A stretch of 64,000 nt of DNA, taken from contig JANRIX010000010.1 of assembly GCA_033764435.1 (NCBI GenBank), positions 124,001-188,000 on the forward strand, read 5' to 3'. The translations under genes were made by a program, and so were the position numbers. How positions within the stretch are numbered: the stretch's first letter is position 1; each line of letters opens with the position of its first letter. The notes beneath the pieces are model-generated. The model was not told the DNA's origin and ran no database searches. It was given only the letters and a program-made list of their open reading frames with translations. This DNA is from JAEUMY01 sp033764435 (lineage in GTDB: Bacteria; Pseudomonadota; Gammaproteobacteria; Burkholderiales; Usitatibacteraceae). Shown piece after piece: positions 50,189 to 58,316 of the stretch.

Positions 50189-52525
50189 ATGAGTACCAAG
50201 CGGAAATCACGAGTGGCATCCTCCAGAGCGCCAAAGGAAGAGATTGAGCTGTCGATCTGCGCCTTTGGTGTCGACCCTTTGACGATCACCCTGCCCGATC
50301 CGTCTTCGGACATGCAGTCGGTGAACATCAAGCAGCTCATCCTCAACTCGACTGCGGAACTCTGGACATACACGCTTCAGAACCGGATGCGCTGGCAAAG
50401 CGAAGATGGCATCTCGTCGAAGCTGACTCGGAAGGCCCGGGGCGCATTCGAAGAACTGGGAATCGCCCCGAGCGAGTGGTCCAAGCTGGCCTCCAGCAAG
50501 ATCGCCCAGATTTCAATCCCCGTTGATCGGCTTGGCCAGAACGCGCTTCGACTCATGCCGTGGGAGTTCTTCATCGCCTCCGCGCTGGCCGCTGATCCAC
50601 GAGTGCCCATCGTCCGCAAAGCTGTATTCACTCAGTCCGCAAAGCCTGCAACTCCAGAGCGCACCAACAAGACCATTCTCTTTATCCAGAGCGCGCCAGG
50701 CCGGTTGGGCACAGCGTACGACTTTGATTCAGAGAAAAAGCTGGTCAGGTCAACGTTCAGCGACGCCACTGTCAAGATTCTGGAAAACCCTGACATCGCC
50801 GAGATCCGCAGGTGCGTTGTAGATCTGGATCCCGAGGTGATTCACTTCGCTGGCTTCGATTATCGGCAGGCGATGGCAGAGCTGTCGGCTGACGCCGCGG
50901 GCGAGTACCCCTCCGCGATCCCGCGAGTGGGTGCGTGGCCAGAGGACTCGTTTGACGGCGTCGTTCTTGGTGACCCCGCTCAAGGTGTCGTCGCGCACCA
51001 TTCCGCCGAGTTTGCCGACGCCCTGTGTGCCGGCAAGCGGGGGCCGGTCATGGTTTGCCTCGCGTGCTGGCATGGCGCGACCGCGCTCGCGCCCGAGCTA
51101 GTGCTGGCCGGCGCGCGGAGTTGCTTCTGCTTTCAGGACATTCTGGATGATGAGTTCGCCGAGACGATCCTGTCGTCCTTCTACCGCTTCTGGCGCGACG
51201 AGAACTGGAAGCTCGGCCCCGCCTTCACCAACACACTTCGCCACTTGTGGAAGCAGCCCGGCGGCGTGCGCGGCACCGGCATCGTTCTTCTCACCACCGA
51301 CGAGCTTGTCGCCCGGAACACACCGGAAACCGAGCCGCAGAAAACAGAGGCAGCTCCCCCGCTCAGGGGGAAGAAGTTGGCAGACGCGAACCTCCCGGCG
51401 TTGATCGGCTTCGACATTCGCCCGCACAACGAGCTCAACTACGCGATGCTCCATAACGCGCAGCCACTGTTCAAGAGCTTCCGCATCATTCGCCTGTCCG
51501 ACGCAGAGTTCGAGGACTTGGAAATCACGGTCGACCTTTGCACAGGACCGGAAGGCAAGGCGTTCCGACGCACGACAGCATTGCGCGTTCAAACGCTTGA
51601 TCTCACGCGTGAGATCGTCATCCCCCTCAATGCGACCCTCTCCCGCCAGATCCGCGAAGCAGTGTCCAGCAGCCTGTTCGTCGAGATCGCCTGTGGCGGC
51701 AGAATCCTTCACCGAGAGACCCATCGAGTCCGCCTGCTGCCAGCGGATCAATGGAAAGACAGCGCCAAGGACAGCCGCTGGCTGCCCAGCTTTGTGCTCC
51801 CGCGCGACCCGGCCGTCACCCACGTCATCCGGGACGCGCACAAGTACGTCAAAGTCCTGCGCGATGATCCCGACGCCGGATTCGAGGGCTATCAGGTCTA
51901 CTCCAGCATCGACGACGAGAGTGAGCACAGCGAGGACGAACAGATCGCCCTGGATCTGCAAGTTCAAGCCATCTGGGCCGCGATCGCACACGAATGCCGG
52001 TTGGTCTACATCAATCCGCCGCCCACCTACAGCGATGGCTTCGACTCACAGCGGCTGCGCACACCCAGCACGACAGTCAATGGTCAGATGGGCACCTGCA
52101 TTGACCTCGCGCTCCTGTTTGCCGCCTGCCTGGAGTTCGTGGACATCTACCCCGTCATCTTCCTGCTGGATGGTCACGCACTTCCCGGCTATTGGCGCAG
52201 CGAGACCGCACACAGCCGATTCGTCTGCATCGACAACCCCGGCGACGCGGCTGTCCGCCAGAGTCGAAGCAGTGCCCTCGCCGGTGGGTCGAAACTTGGG
52301 GACGGCTGGGTCTTTGACGAATCGATTTATGAGGAAATCAGAAAGGAAATCGAAATCGGCAATCTGGTGCCCGTCGAATCGACCCGACTGACCCAGGTCT
52401 CGTCATTCGCGCAGGCCGTCGAGCTCGGCACGCGCGCCCTGGCTTCCGCATCGGGCTTTCAATGCATGCTCGACATCCATATCGCGCGGCAATTGAACGT
52501 AACGCCGCTGCCCATACAGGAGTAA
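50189..52525 (+). CDS. CHAT-domain protein with C-terminal transglutaminase-like domain
   Basis: A 778-residue soluble protein starting at the ATG behind GGGGG; an earlier in-frame ATG (50114) overlaps the previous gene. Residues about 115-370 form a CHAT (caspase-HetF) domain: VIHFAGFDYRQAM with catalytic His219, and VMVCLACWHGATALAPELVLAGARS with catalytic Cys293. A beta-rich middle (about 405-515) follows. Residues about 540-760 resemble the transglutaminase/papain-like fold: GQMGTCIDLALLFAACLEF (Cys637), FLLDGHALPGYWR (His663), and LVPVESTRLT (acidic residue Glu730). So it holds two thiol-hydrolase active sites. CHAT proteases act in caspase-like bacterial immunity; the target here is unknown. 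Confidence 0.85.
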   Translation: MSTKRKSRVASSRAPKEEIELSICAFGVDPLTITLPDPSSDMQSVNIKQLILNSTAELWTYTLQNRMRWQSEDGISSKLTRKARGAFEELGIAPSEWSKLASSKIAQISIPVDRLGQNALRLMPWEFFIASALAADPRVPIVRKAVFTQSAKPATPERTNKTILFIQSAPGRLGTAYDFDSEKKLVRSTFSDATVKILENPDIAEIRRCVVDLDPEVIHFAGFDYRQAMAELSADAAGEYPSAIPRVGAWPEDSFDGVVLGDPAQGVVAHHSAEFADALCAGKRGPVMVCLACWHGATALAPELVLAGARSCFCFQDILDDEFAETILSSFYRFWRDENWKLGPAFTNTLRHLWKQPGGVRGTGIVLLTTDELVARNTPETEPQKTEAAPPLRGKKLADANLPALIGFDIRPHNELNYAMLHNAQPLFKSFRIIRLSDAEFEDLEITVDLCTGPEGKAFRRTTALRVQTLDLTREIVIPLNATLSRQIREAVSSSLFVEIACGGRILHRETHRVRLLPADQWKDSAKDSRWLPSFVLPRDPAVTHVIRDAHKYVKVLRDDPDAGFEGYQVYSSIDDESEHSEDEQIALDLQVQAIWAAIAHECRLVYINPPPTYSDGFDSQRLRTPSTTVNGQMGTCIDLALLFAACLEFVDIYPVIFLLDGHALPGYWRSETAHSRFVCIDNPGDAAVRQSRSSALAGGSKLGDGWVFDESIYEEIRKEIEIGNLVPVESTRLTQVSSFAQAVELGTRALASASGFQCMLDIHIARQLNVTPLPIQE

Positions 52526-52529
52526 GGCC

Positions 52530-53879
52530 ATGAGCACGTTTAGCGCAGAAAACCGCAAGGATGTGGGCGAATGCATCAAGTCTTCCATCTCCTCCATGGA
52601 GAGCCTTTTTTCGGCGGAGCACATGGAAGCCTCGGAGCGGATGACCGGCCGCCGACGCAGCGGTGCGACGCTGCGACAGCAGCCGCGCCTGCAGCTGGTG
52701 GATGTCGACGGCGTGTTGCGCTGGCGATACCGGGATGTCGAGGCCGGACCGAGCGGGAGACGTTCGCTCCGCGCCATCGCTGCCACGGCCATGGGAGATG
52801 TCGTGGTCGACCTCCCCTTGAAGCCGTTGAACCGCAATCAAGTGCTGGCTGCGATGCAAAGCCTCGATGATTCCCTCACGCCCTCGCGCGGGCTGCGAGT
52901 GATTCACGAGGGTCAACTGGTCAAGGCACCGGAGATCGAGCACCCGGCAAAGGTTCTGCTCTTCATACACGGCACCTTCAGCAAGGGCGAGGCCCTCTAC
53001 GACGAACTCAAGTCCACCGAGGACGGCCACAAGTTCCTGCATTGGGCGCATGAGCACTATGATCACGTGCTCTTCTTCGATCATCCCACGCTCGCCGTCA
53101 GCCCCATACTGAATGCCGTCGAGCTCAGCACACTTCTGGCGGGCCGCTGCAGCAGCATCGACATCATCGCCCACAGCCGCGGCGGCATCGTCGCCGCGTG
53201 GGCCGCCAAAGGCATGAAACTGCCCCTCGGCATCGTGTGTACGCTGGGTAGTCCGCTCGATGGCACCAGCCTGGCCAGCCCCTACCGCCTGCGCGACACG
53301 CTGGACTACTTCGCCAACGTTGCCGCCGCTTGCAAGCTCGCCACCGGCGCACTCGGCGCTGTACCGTTTGCAGGTCCGCTGTTCGCAGCGACGGCCGGAC
53401 TCATGTCTGTATTGCAAACCGTCCTCTACGCCTCTGCCAAGACACCGCTCATCGACGCGGGCATTGCGATCGTGCCCGGCCTTGCAGCGCAATCACGTGT
53501 CGACAACAATCCGGAGCGGATAGCGTTGCAGGATGACCGTACGGCGGCCCACGTATCCGGGACTTTCATCGGTGTCACCGCAAACTTCAGCCCGCAGCAT
53601 ATCGACGAGCCGATTTGGCAATTCTGGAAGCGGTGGCAGAGGCTGCCGTGGTCAGTGGCCAACAAGGTCACGGATGCCATCTTCGAGTCGGCCAACGATC
53701 TTGTCGTCGACTGCGACTCTGCAAAGAAATTCTGCGGCGCACCCGCAGCCGCCACGCAGATCTTCGACTTTGGTGACACCCATCTCGTGCATCACTGCAA
53801 CTACCTGACGCAAAGCAGAACGCTCGACTTCGTGAAGACGCATTTGACCGACCGGCATGCCGCAGCCGGGAGAACGTAA
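52530..53879 (+). CDS. alpha/beta hydrolase (lipase/esterase-like)
   Basis: A 449-residue protein, 4 bases after the CHAT gene. The N-terminal 135 residues are of unknown fold. From 140: VLLFIHGTFSKGEALYDEL (oxyanion HGT), IDIIAHSRGGIVAAWAAKG with Ser216, VCTLGSPLDGTSLASP, and late FDFGDTHLVHHCNY, which can supply the catalytic His. This resembles triacylglycerol-lipase-like proteins found beside CHAT proteases. The TAA stop is followed in the same frame by a 110-codon fragment like the C-terminus of the fusion protein at 45531. Confidence 0.85.
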   Translation: MSTFSAENRKDVGECIKSSISSMESLFSAEHMEASERMTGRRRSGATLRQQPRLQLVDVDGVLRWRYRDVEAGPSGRRSLRAIAATAMGDVVVDLPLKPLNRNQVLAAMQSLDDSLTPSRGLRVIHEGQLVKAPEIEHPAKVLLFIHGTFSKGEALYDELKSTEDGHKFLHWAHEHYDHVLFFDHPTLAVSPILNAVELSTLLAGRCSSIDIIAHSRGGIVAAWAAKGMKLPLGIVCTLGSPLDGTSLASPYRLRDTLDYFANVAAACKLATGALGAVPFAGPLFAATAGLMSVLQTVLYASAKTPLIDAGIAIVPGLAAQSRVDNNPERIALQDDRTAAHVSGTFIGVTANFSPQHIDEPIWQFWKRWQRLPWSVANKVTDAIFESANDLVVDCDSAKKFCGAPAAATQIFDFGDTHLVHHCNYLTQSRTLDFVKTHLTDRHAAAGRT

Positions 53880-54212
53880 CGCAAGGTCGGCCGCCTCGCC
53901 CACTGCCTCGACCCGAAAGCGGACAACCACGACGACGACCTCTGGACACCACGCGAATATTCGCAAGTGGTCGCGTGGCGCGATTTCGTCCGCGCGCTGC
54001 CCGCGCAGGCCGACGGCCGCGACGCCGCGGAAGTCGTCACCATCGACGTCGTCCCCGCCAAGCTCGGCGCGGACGGCAGCGTGGTCACCATCGAGTCCAC
54101 CCACGGCTCGTTCGACAACGACCTCGAAACCATTTCGCGGACGATCAACCGGGTGTTAGGCAAGGTGCCGTCGGCGCCGCTGGAGGTGGGGGTGACGGAT
54201 TTGAAGTATTGA
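53880..54212 (+). pseudogene. fragment repeating the C-terminus of the peptidase/hydrolase fusion
   Basis: Read in the same frame as the upstream hydrolase, directly after its TAA, the sequence gives 110 codons matching residues 603-715 of the fusion protein: LAHCLD..ADN.DDDLW, AWR.FV..LPAQADGR.A.EV, HGSFDND, RTINRVLG and a final DLKY before TGA. No proper start is present (first ATG is internal, 53967). It is a detached module, or a read-through extension of the hydrolase. Palindrome copy at 53953 (REYS). Confidence 0.75.
53953..53964. repeat. GCGAATATTCGC palindrome, copy 25
   Basis: Exact copy inside the fragment, REYS phase, absent from the corresponding position of the full-length gene (which reads ALYEKDV). 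Confidence 0.95.
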
Positions 54213-54231
54213 GTAAGGGGTGGCAGAGAGT

Positions 54232-54243
54232 GCGAATATTCGC
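54232..54243. repeat. GCGAATATTCGC palindrome, copy 26
   Basis: Exact copy (14 bp with flanks), 19 bases after the fragment's stop. Confidence 0.95.
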
Positions 54244-54297
54244 AAGCGCCAGCGCGTCGGCGGCGACGGTTACGTAACGGAATGTCATGATTCTGCA

Positions 54298-54309
54298 GCG
54301 AATATTCGC
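54298..54309. repeat. GCGAATATTCGC palindrome, copy 27
   Basis: Exact copy, starting 66 bases after the start of copy 26; the closest pair in the window. Confidence 0.95.
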
Positions 54310-54478
54310 AATTGGCAGCATCAAACCGCCTCACAGCGCAATTCGCTGCCGGCGTCACAAAAAGCCACCAGAAAACACCAGAACCCTACAAAGGTTGATG
54401 GGGTTTCTTCTCGCCAGCTTAGACATACTGTCTCGTAACGTTGCCTTCATCGATGCCCTGCGCAAGAATGACCCGTAA

Positions 54479-54595
54479 ATGATTGACATCGTCCTGGACG
54501 ACTTTGCCAATGCGCTGGCCGAACTGCTGACGACGAACGAGATGTCGATAACGCCCGATACACAATCAATCGCCGACGACGGCGAGCCGACTTGA
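54479..54595 (+). CDS. possible 38-residue ORF or gene remnant
   Basis: ATG 54479 to TGA 54595 reads MIDIVLDDFANALAELLT... and is acidic. Just upstream, a frame ending in FIDALRKNDP stops at 54478 and overlaps this ATG region, resembling a coupled pair or the tail of a decayed gene. No ribosome site is clear. I do not recognise either piece. Confidence 0.25.
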   Translation: MIDIVLDDFANALAELLTTNEMSITPDTQSIADDGEPT

Positions 54596-54827
54596 CCAGC
54601 GACGCAATGTGACTCGATCAATCCAAAGCCGAGCAAATGCGCATCACTCTCAGAACGAGGATGAAGAACCAGCTCGTCCAGGCTGTCGTGAAGGGGCGAG
54701 GGATGAGATGACAGAGGAAGAGGAGCGGCATGCGGGGCATGAAGACGTTAGGTCAAGAGCGGCGATTGTGATCGCCAAACCATAGTCCTACAAGGCATTT
54801 GACGGTATCTTGGCATTGCATAGCCCA

Positions 54828-55814
54828 ATGCCGCGCTCATTGAACCGACCGAAAGAAATCAAGGTCGTTGCAGGAAAGGGGAAATACTTGTTTAACTCGC
54901 AGATTGGTCCACTAGACGGCCCTTCCTGGGAGGCGCTGTGCCAAGAGGCCCTCAAGAGACGGCACCATTCCGAGGGATACCAAGAAATGAAAGCGTCCCC
55001 CGGCGACTATGGGATTGATGGCTTCACACTGGATTCTGGACTTGCCTTTCAGTGCTATTGCCCGGAAAAACACTACTCTCGGCCAGAGCTGTATGAAAAG
55101 CAGAGAGACAAAATCACAGAAGACGTAGGGAAGCTACGGACGCATCAGAAGCCAATTCTCGACAGAGTTGGGAGCAATAAGTTCTCGAAATGGATATTCC
55201 TTACCCCTGAGTATGACAAGAATGATCTTCTCGCCCACGCAAGAAGCAAAGAAGTAGAAGTTCGAAGCTGGAACCTACCATTCCTAACTTCGGATTTTCA
55301 GATAGTAATAAGGGATGCCTCTGACTACAGAACTGAAATCAATGAGATCCGCGTCCTCAGTCTGGAGCCCCTCTACTTTGAGGATGAAGTCCCGACCCTA
55401 AAAACGATTCAGGGCGAGAAGGAAGAGCACGAAAAAAACATCGAGAGGAAGTCCAAGGCCCGACTTGCAGGGGCCGAACAAAGCCCTCGCTATTCAACTC
55501 GACTGGAGCAACTGCGTCAGAAGACTCTGGAGAGTTTTTTTGAGTACGAAGATTTCTTTCGAAAAATTAGTGACGACGCGCCGTTGATTTACGTCAGGCT
55601 AGTTCGACTAATAAATGAGTATGAAGAGATGGTGGTCGAGTCCTCCACCACATGGTCGGGAACAGCACAGGACCTAACTGAAAAAATTCGTGATGACCTA
55701 GCTTCTAGGATTTCTCAAGAGCTTGCGCCACAGATATCAGCGGCCACTGCAATGAAGATAGCCAGAATAATGACTGCGCGATGGATAGCTGTTTGCGAGT
55801 TGGACTATGGATAG
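54828..55814 (+). CDS. ABC-3C-type effector with restriction-endonuclease-like N-terminus
   Basis: A 328-residue protein (a TTG start at 54810 is also possible). The N-terminal domain has the PD-(D/E)xK-like pattern: GPSWEALCQEALKRRH, GDYGIDGF (59-65) and LAFQCYCPE (Gln75-Cys-Tyr77), where the usual Lys of QxK is Tyr. A charged helical middle (about 185-235) and a C-terminal domain of about 100 residues (FFEYEDFFRKIS...MTARWIAVCELDYG) follow, the latter being the part that would join the ABC-3C complex. The base composition is clearly more AT-rich than the window. It overlaps the next gene by 8 bases. Confidence 0.75.
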   Translation: MPRSLNRPKEIKVVAGKGKYLFNSQIGPLDGPSWEALCQEALKRRHHSEGYQEMKASPGDYGIDGFTLDSGLAFQCYCPEKHYSRPELYEKQRDKITEDVGKLRTHQKPILDRVGSNKFSKWIFLTPEYDKNDLLAHARSKEVEVRSWNLPFLTSDFQIVIRDASDYRTEINEIRVLSLEPLYFEDEVPTLKTIQGEKEEHEKNIERKSKARLAGAEQSPRYSTRLEQLRQKTLESFFEYEDFFRKISDDAPLIYVRLVRLINEYEEMVVESSTTWSGTAQDLTEKIRDDLASRISQELAPQISAATAMKIARIMTARWIAVCELDYG

Positions 55815-56268
55815 CCCAATCGTCGAACTTGTATTCCGGCGCCAGCCATCGGCGGTGATTCCAGAACACAGACCACTTTACAAGATCTCTCAGCTTGCGC
55901 TGATCCTAAATGTCTCATCCCGCGCTGGACGATCTAAAGTTTCGCGATTGCACTTATTGAACTGGGCGCTAAAGAAGAGATCGCGACAACTGTTGCTAGA
56001 ACGTGCTGCTGAAAGCGGCACACTTAGGATTCAAGCTTGGGGCTTCGATCCCATTCTTGCATTTGCAATTCGCTTTGCACTCGCTGACGGCATTGTTGCA
56101 GATACGTCGACCGGTTATGAGCTCACGGAGAAAGGAAGATCCTTTGCCATGGCCATTCTGAAAGATCCCACTTTGTTGGCGAGCGACAAAGTTTTTCTAG
56201 AAAGAATCGGAAAAGGCATTACGGAAACAATGGTGGATGCTGTGGCAAATGACTGGGACATTAGATGA
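55807..56268 (+). CDS. ABC-3C-type middle component
   Basis: A 153-residue protein with a winged-helix look: HRPLYKISQLALILNVSSRAGRSKVSRLHLLNWAL, then RFALADGIVADTSTGYELTEKGRSFAMAIL as the wing. In ABC-three-component systems a small winged-helix middle component lies between effector and ATPase genes, and size, order and overlaps match. It overlaps both neighbours (8 bases before, ATGA after), so all three are one operon. Confidence 0.75.
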   Translation: MDSPIVELVFRRQPSAVIPEHRPLYKISQLALILNVSSRAGRSKVSRLHLLNWALKKRSRQLLLERAAESGTLRIQAWGFDPILAFAIRFALADGIVADTSTGYELTEKGRSFAMAILKDPTLLASDKVFLERIGKGITETMVDAVANDWDIR

Positions 56269-58310
56269 AGATAAATGCGATTCGGGTCAAGATTTCGGCA
56301 ACCGAAGGTGACTTTGGATTTAATTTCCAGTTTGGTAAGAATCTGACAATCATTAGAGCCAACAACACAAGCGGTAAGAGCACTCTAATCAACTGCTTGC
56401 TATACGGCCTGGGCATGGAAGAGCTGATTGGGGGCAAGGGGGAAAGGACGCTCTCGTCCGCGGTCAAAGACGCGTTCGATCACGGCCAAAAGAAGATTCA
56501 GGTTCTTAGCTCTGAAGTATGGCTTGAGATTGAAAACTCTCAAGGTGCAATAGTCACACTTCGGAGAGCCATCAAAGATAAATCCCGCGACTCAAAGCTA
56601 ATCGAGATTTATCCCGTCGCATTTCTGACAGAGGGCGAAACGCCAATCACCTCAACTCCAACATATTTGCACGATCCCGGAAGCGCCAAGAACCAAGGGG
56701 GCTTCTATCATTACTTGGAACAGTTCCTCCAACTCTCACTGCCGAGAGTACCCACAGTTTCTGGCTCCGAAACGAAGCTCTACATTCAATGCGTTTACAC
56801 AGCTTGTGCTGTAGAACAAAAAAGAGGTTGGACTGACTACCTAGCAAACATGCCATTTTTTGGTATCAGAGATGCGAGAACCAGGGTTGTTGAATACATT
56901 TTGGGACTCGATGTATTTGAAACAAATTCTGAGAGAAATAGACTCAACCAAGAGTCAATTGAGATCGATAAGGACTGGAGATCATTGGTTGAGCAAATGA
57001 ATTCGAAGGGGCTTCGAATCGGCGCAAAGTTAGTCAACCTTCCAGCTACGCCGACAGTGTCGTTCGATCCCAATCTCGTGGCGTATGTCTTCCCACAGGG
57101 CCAAGCGACCATCACATTGTCAGAGCATCTCTCGGCGCTTCGATCGCGACACGCAAGTCTCGAGGCTCAAAGAGATCGATTCCGCTCGAACGCCAGCCAA
57201 GAATCCATACAAGCAGTCGACTCCACAACAGAGGAGTTGAGCCAGCTGAATCTTTTTCACGGCCGCTCTCTTGCTTATGTCGAGCAACTAAAGATTTCAC
57301 TCTCTCAGTATGGCGAGCAACTGGAGGAGACAAACGAAGATCTGTCTAGGAATAAAACTGCCGGGAAGCTACAAGAGCTAGGTGCAAAATTCGAATTCAG
57401 CACCAGCTCCAACATCTGCCCAACTTGCGATCAACCGATCAATGAATCTCTGATACCAAAGGCAATCTCAGGACCGCAAATGGATCTTGCGTCGAACATT
57501 CGATATCTCGACAGTCAGAGGAAGATGCTCGAACGGCAGATTCTTGGAATACAACAGAGCTTAGCTGATGCCGAATCGAACACGAAGGCGTTTGAAGCTC
57601 AGATTCGGACCAAGACGCAGTTTCTTGCCAACCTAAGGGGAGACATTTCAACTGGAGCTGCAGAGTCTCGGGCTGTTGCCCGAGAGCAAGCCCAAATTGA
57701 ACTTGAAATAGAAGCATTGGAGAGATTGGTTTCGGATCTCGCCCCGTCCTTAAATCGGATAAACGCACTAGCCCTGAAACTAAGAGAAAACCAAGCATTT
57801 CGCAACACTCTTCCTAAGTCGATCTACACGGAATCTGACGAAAGCAAGATTCGAATTTTTGAGAAGCAGTTTCGAGCAAATGCCGGCTCCTTTGGATACG
57901 AAAGCGCTCCAATCAATGAGATTGGCATTTCCTTTGAGAAACTTACTCCGAGTTGGGCAGACATCGAATTGCGCGAAGTGATTGACCGAGACATTCAAGC
58001 GGAATCAAGTGCCAGCGATTTTATAAGATTGATCTGGAGCTACTTACTAGCACTTCACCAGACTTCGGCGCTGAGCGCGGTTGACGGTCGACATCTCGGC
58101 CAGCTAATTCTCGACGAGCCTGGACAGCACTCAATGGCTGCCCCGAGCCAGCACGCCCTACTTAAGCAATTAGCCGCTGAGAAAGAGCTTCAAAGCATTG
58201 TGTCAGCCTCGTTTGATGAGACCGAGGAGGTATTCCTGAAGGCAACCGCAGGCATTGCGTTTGAATTAATTCGCTGGGAGGGAAAGCTGATTCAACCACT
58301 CGATGCGTAA
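56265..58310 (+). CDS. Rad50/SMC-like ABC ATPase with zinc-hook motif (ABC-3C ATPase)
   Basis: A 681-residue ATPase. N-terminal Walker A NLTIIRANNTSGKSTLINCLL (Lys38), a long coiled-coil middle (about 285-510) broken by CPTCDQPI (Cys385, Cys388), which looks like a Rad50-type zinc hook, and C-terminal Walker B QLILDEPGQHS (614-622) followed by IVSASFDETEEVF. This matches the DUF3732-like ATPases of ABC-3C conflict systems. The AT-rich composition ends abruptly near its stop codon. Such systems are predicted to detect invading DNA and trigger the nuclease component. Confidence 0.82.
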   Translation: MKINAIRVKISATEGDFGFNFQFGKNLTIIRANNTSGKSTLINCLLYGLGMEELIGGKGERTLSSAVKDAFDHGQKKIQVLSSEVWLEIENSQGAIVTLRRAIKDKSRDSKLIEIYPVAFLTEGETPITSTPTYLHDPGSAKNQGGFYHYLEQFLQLSLPRVPTVSGSETKLYIQCVYTACAVEQKRGWTDYLANMPFFGIRDARTRVVEYILGLDVFETNSERNRLNQESIEIDKDWRSLVEQMNSKGLRIGAKLVNLPATPTVSFDPNLVAYVFPQGQATITLSEHLSALRSRHASLEAQRDRFRSNASQESIQAVDSTTEELSQLNLFHGRSLAYVEQLKISLSQYGEQLEETNEDLSRNKTAGKLQELGAKFEFSTSSNICPTCDQPINESLIPKAISGPQMDLASNIRYLDSQRKMLERQILGIQQSLADAESNTKAFEAQIRTKTQFLANLRGDISTGAAESRAVAREQAQIELEIEALERLVSDLAPSLNRINALALKLRENQAFRNTLPKSIYTESDESKIRIFEKQFRANAGSFGYESAPINEIGISFEKLTPSWADIELREVIDRDIQAESSASDFIRLIWSYLLALHQTSALSAVDGRHLGQLILDEPGQHSMAAPSQHALLKQLAAEKELQSIVSASFDETEEVFLKATAGIAFELIRWEGKLIQPLDA

Positions 58311-58316
58311 TTGCCT

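Larger units (their letters stand above)
54213..54809. other. 600 base gap with paired palindromes and a hairpin
   Basis: Holds palindrome copies 26 and 27, a hairpin of the CCCTACAA/TTGATGGGG type at about 54384-54403 followed by TTTCTTCT, and a short ORF at 54479-54595. The composition becomes AT-richer towards its right end. No other gene, tRNA or attachment site is evident. Confidence 0.6.

Noticed and set aside
45531..54212. Type VI secretion effector-immunity cluster
   Set aside because: No VgrG, PAAR, Hcp or adaptor-like gene is in the window and no small immunity candidate follows the hydrolases.
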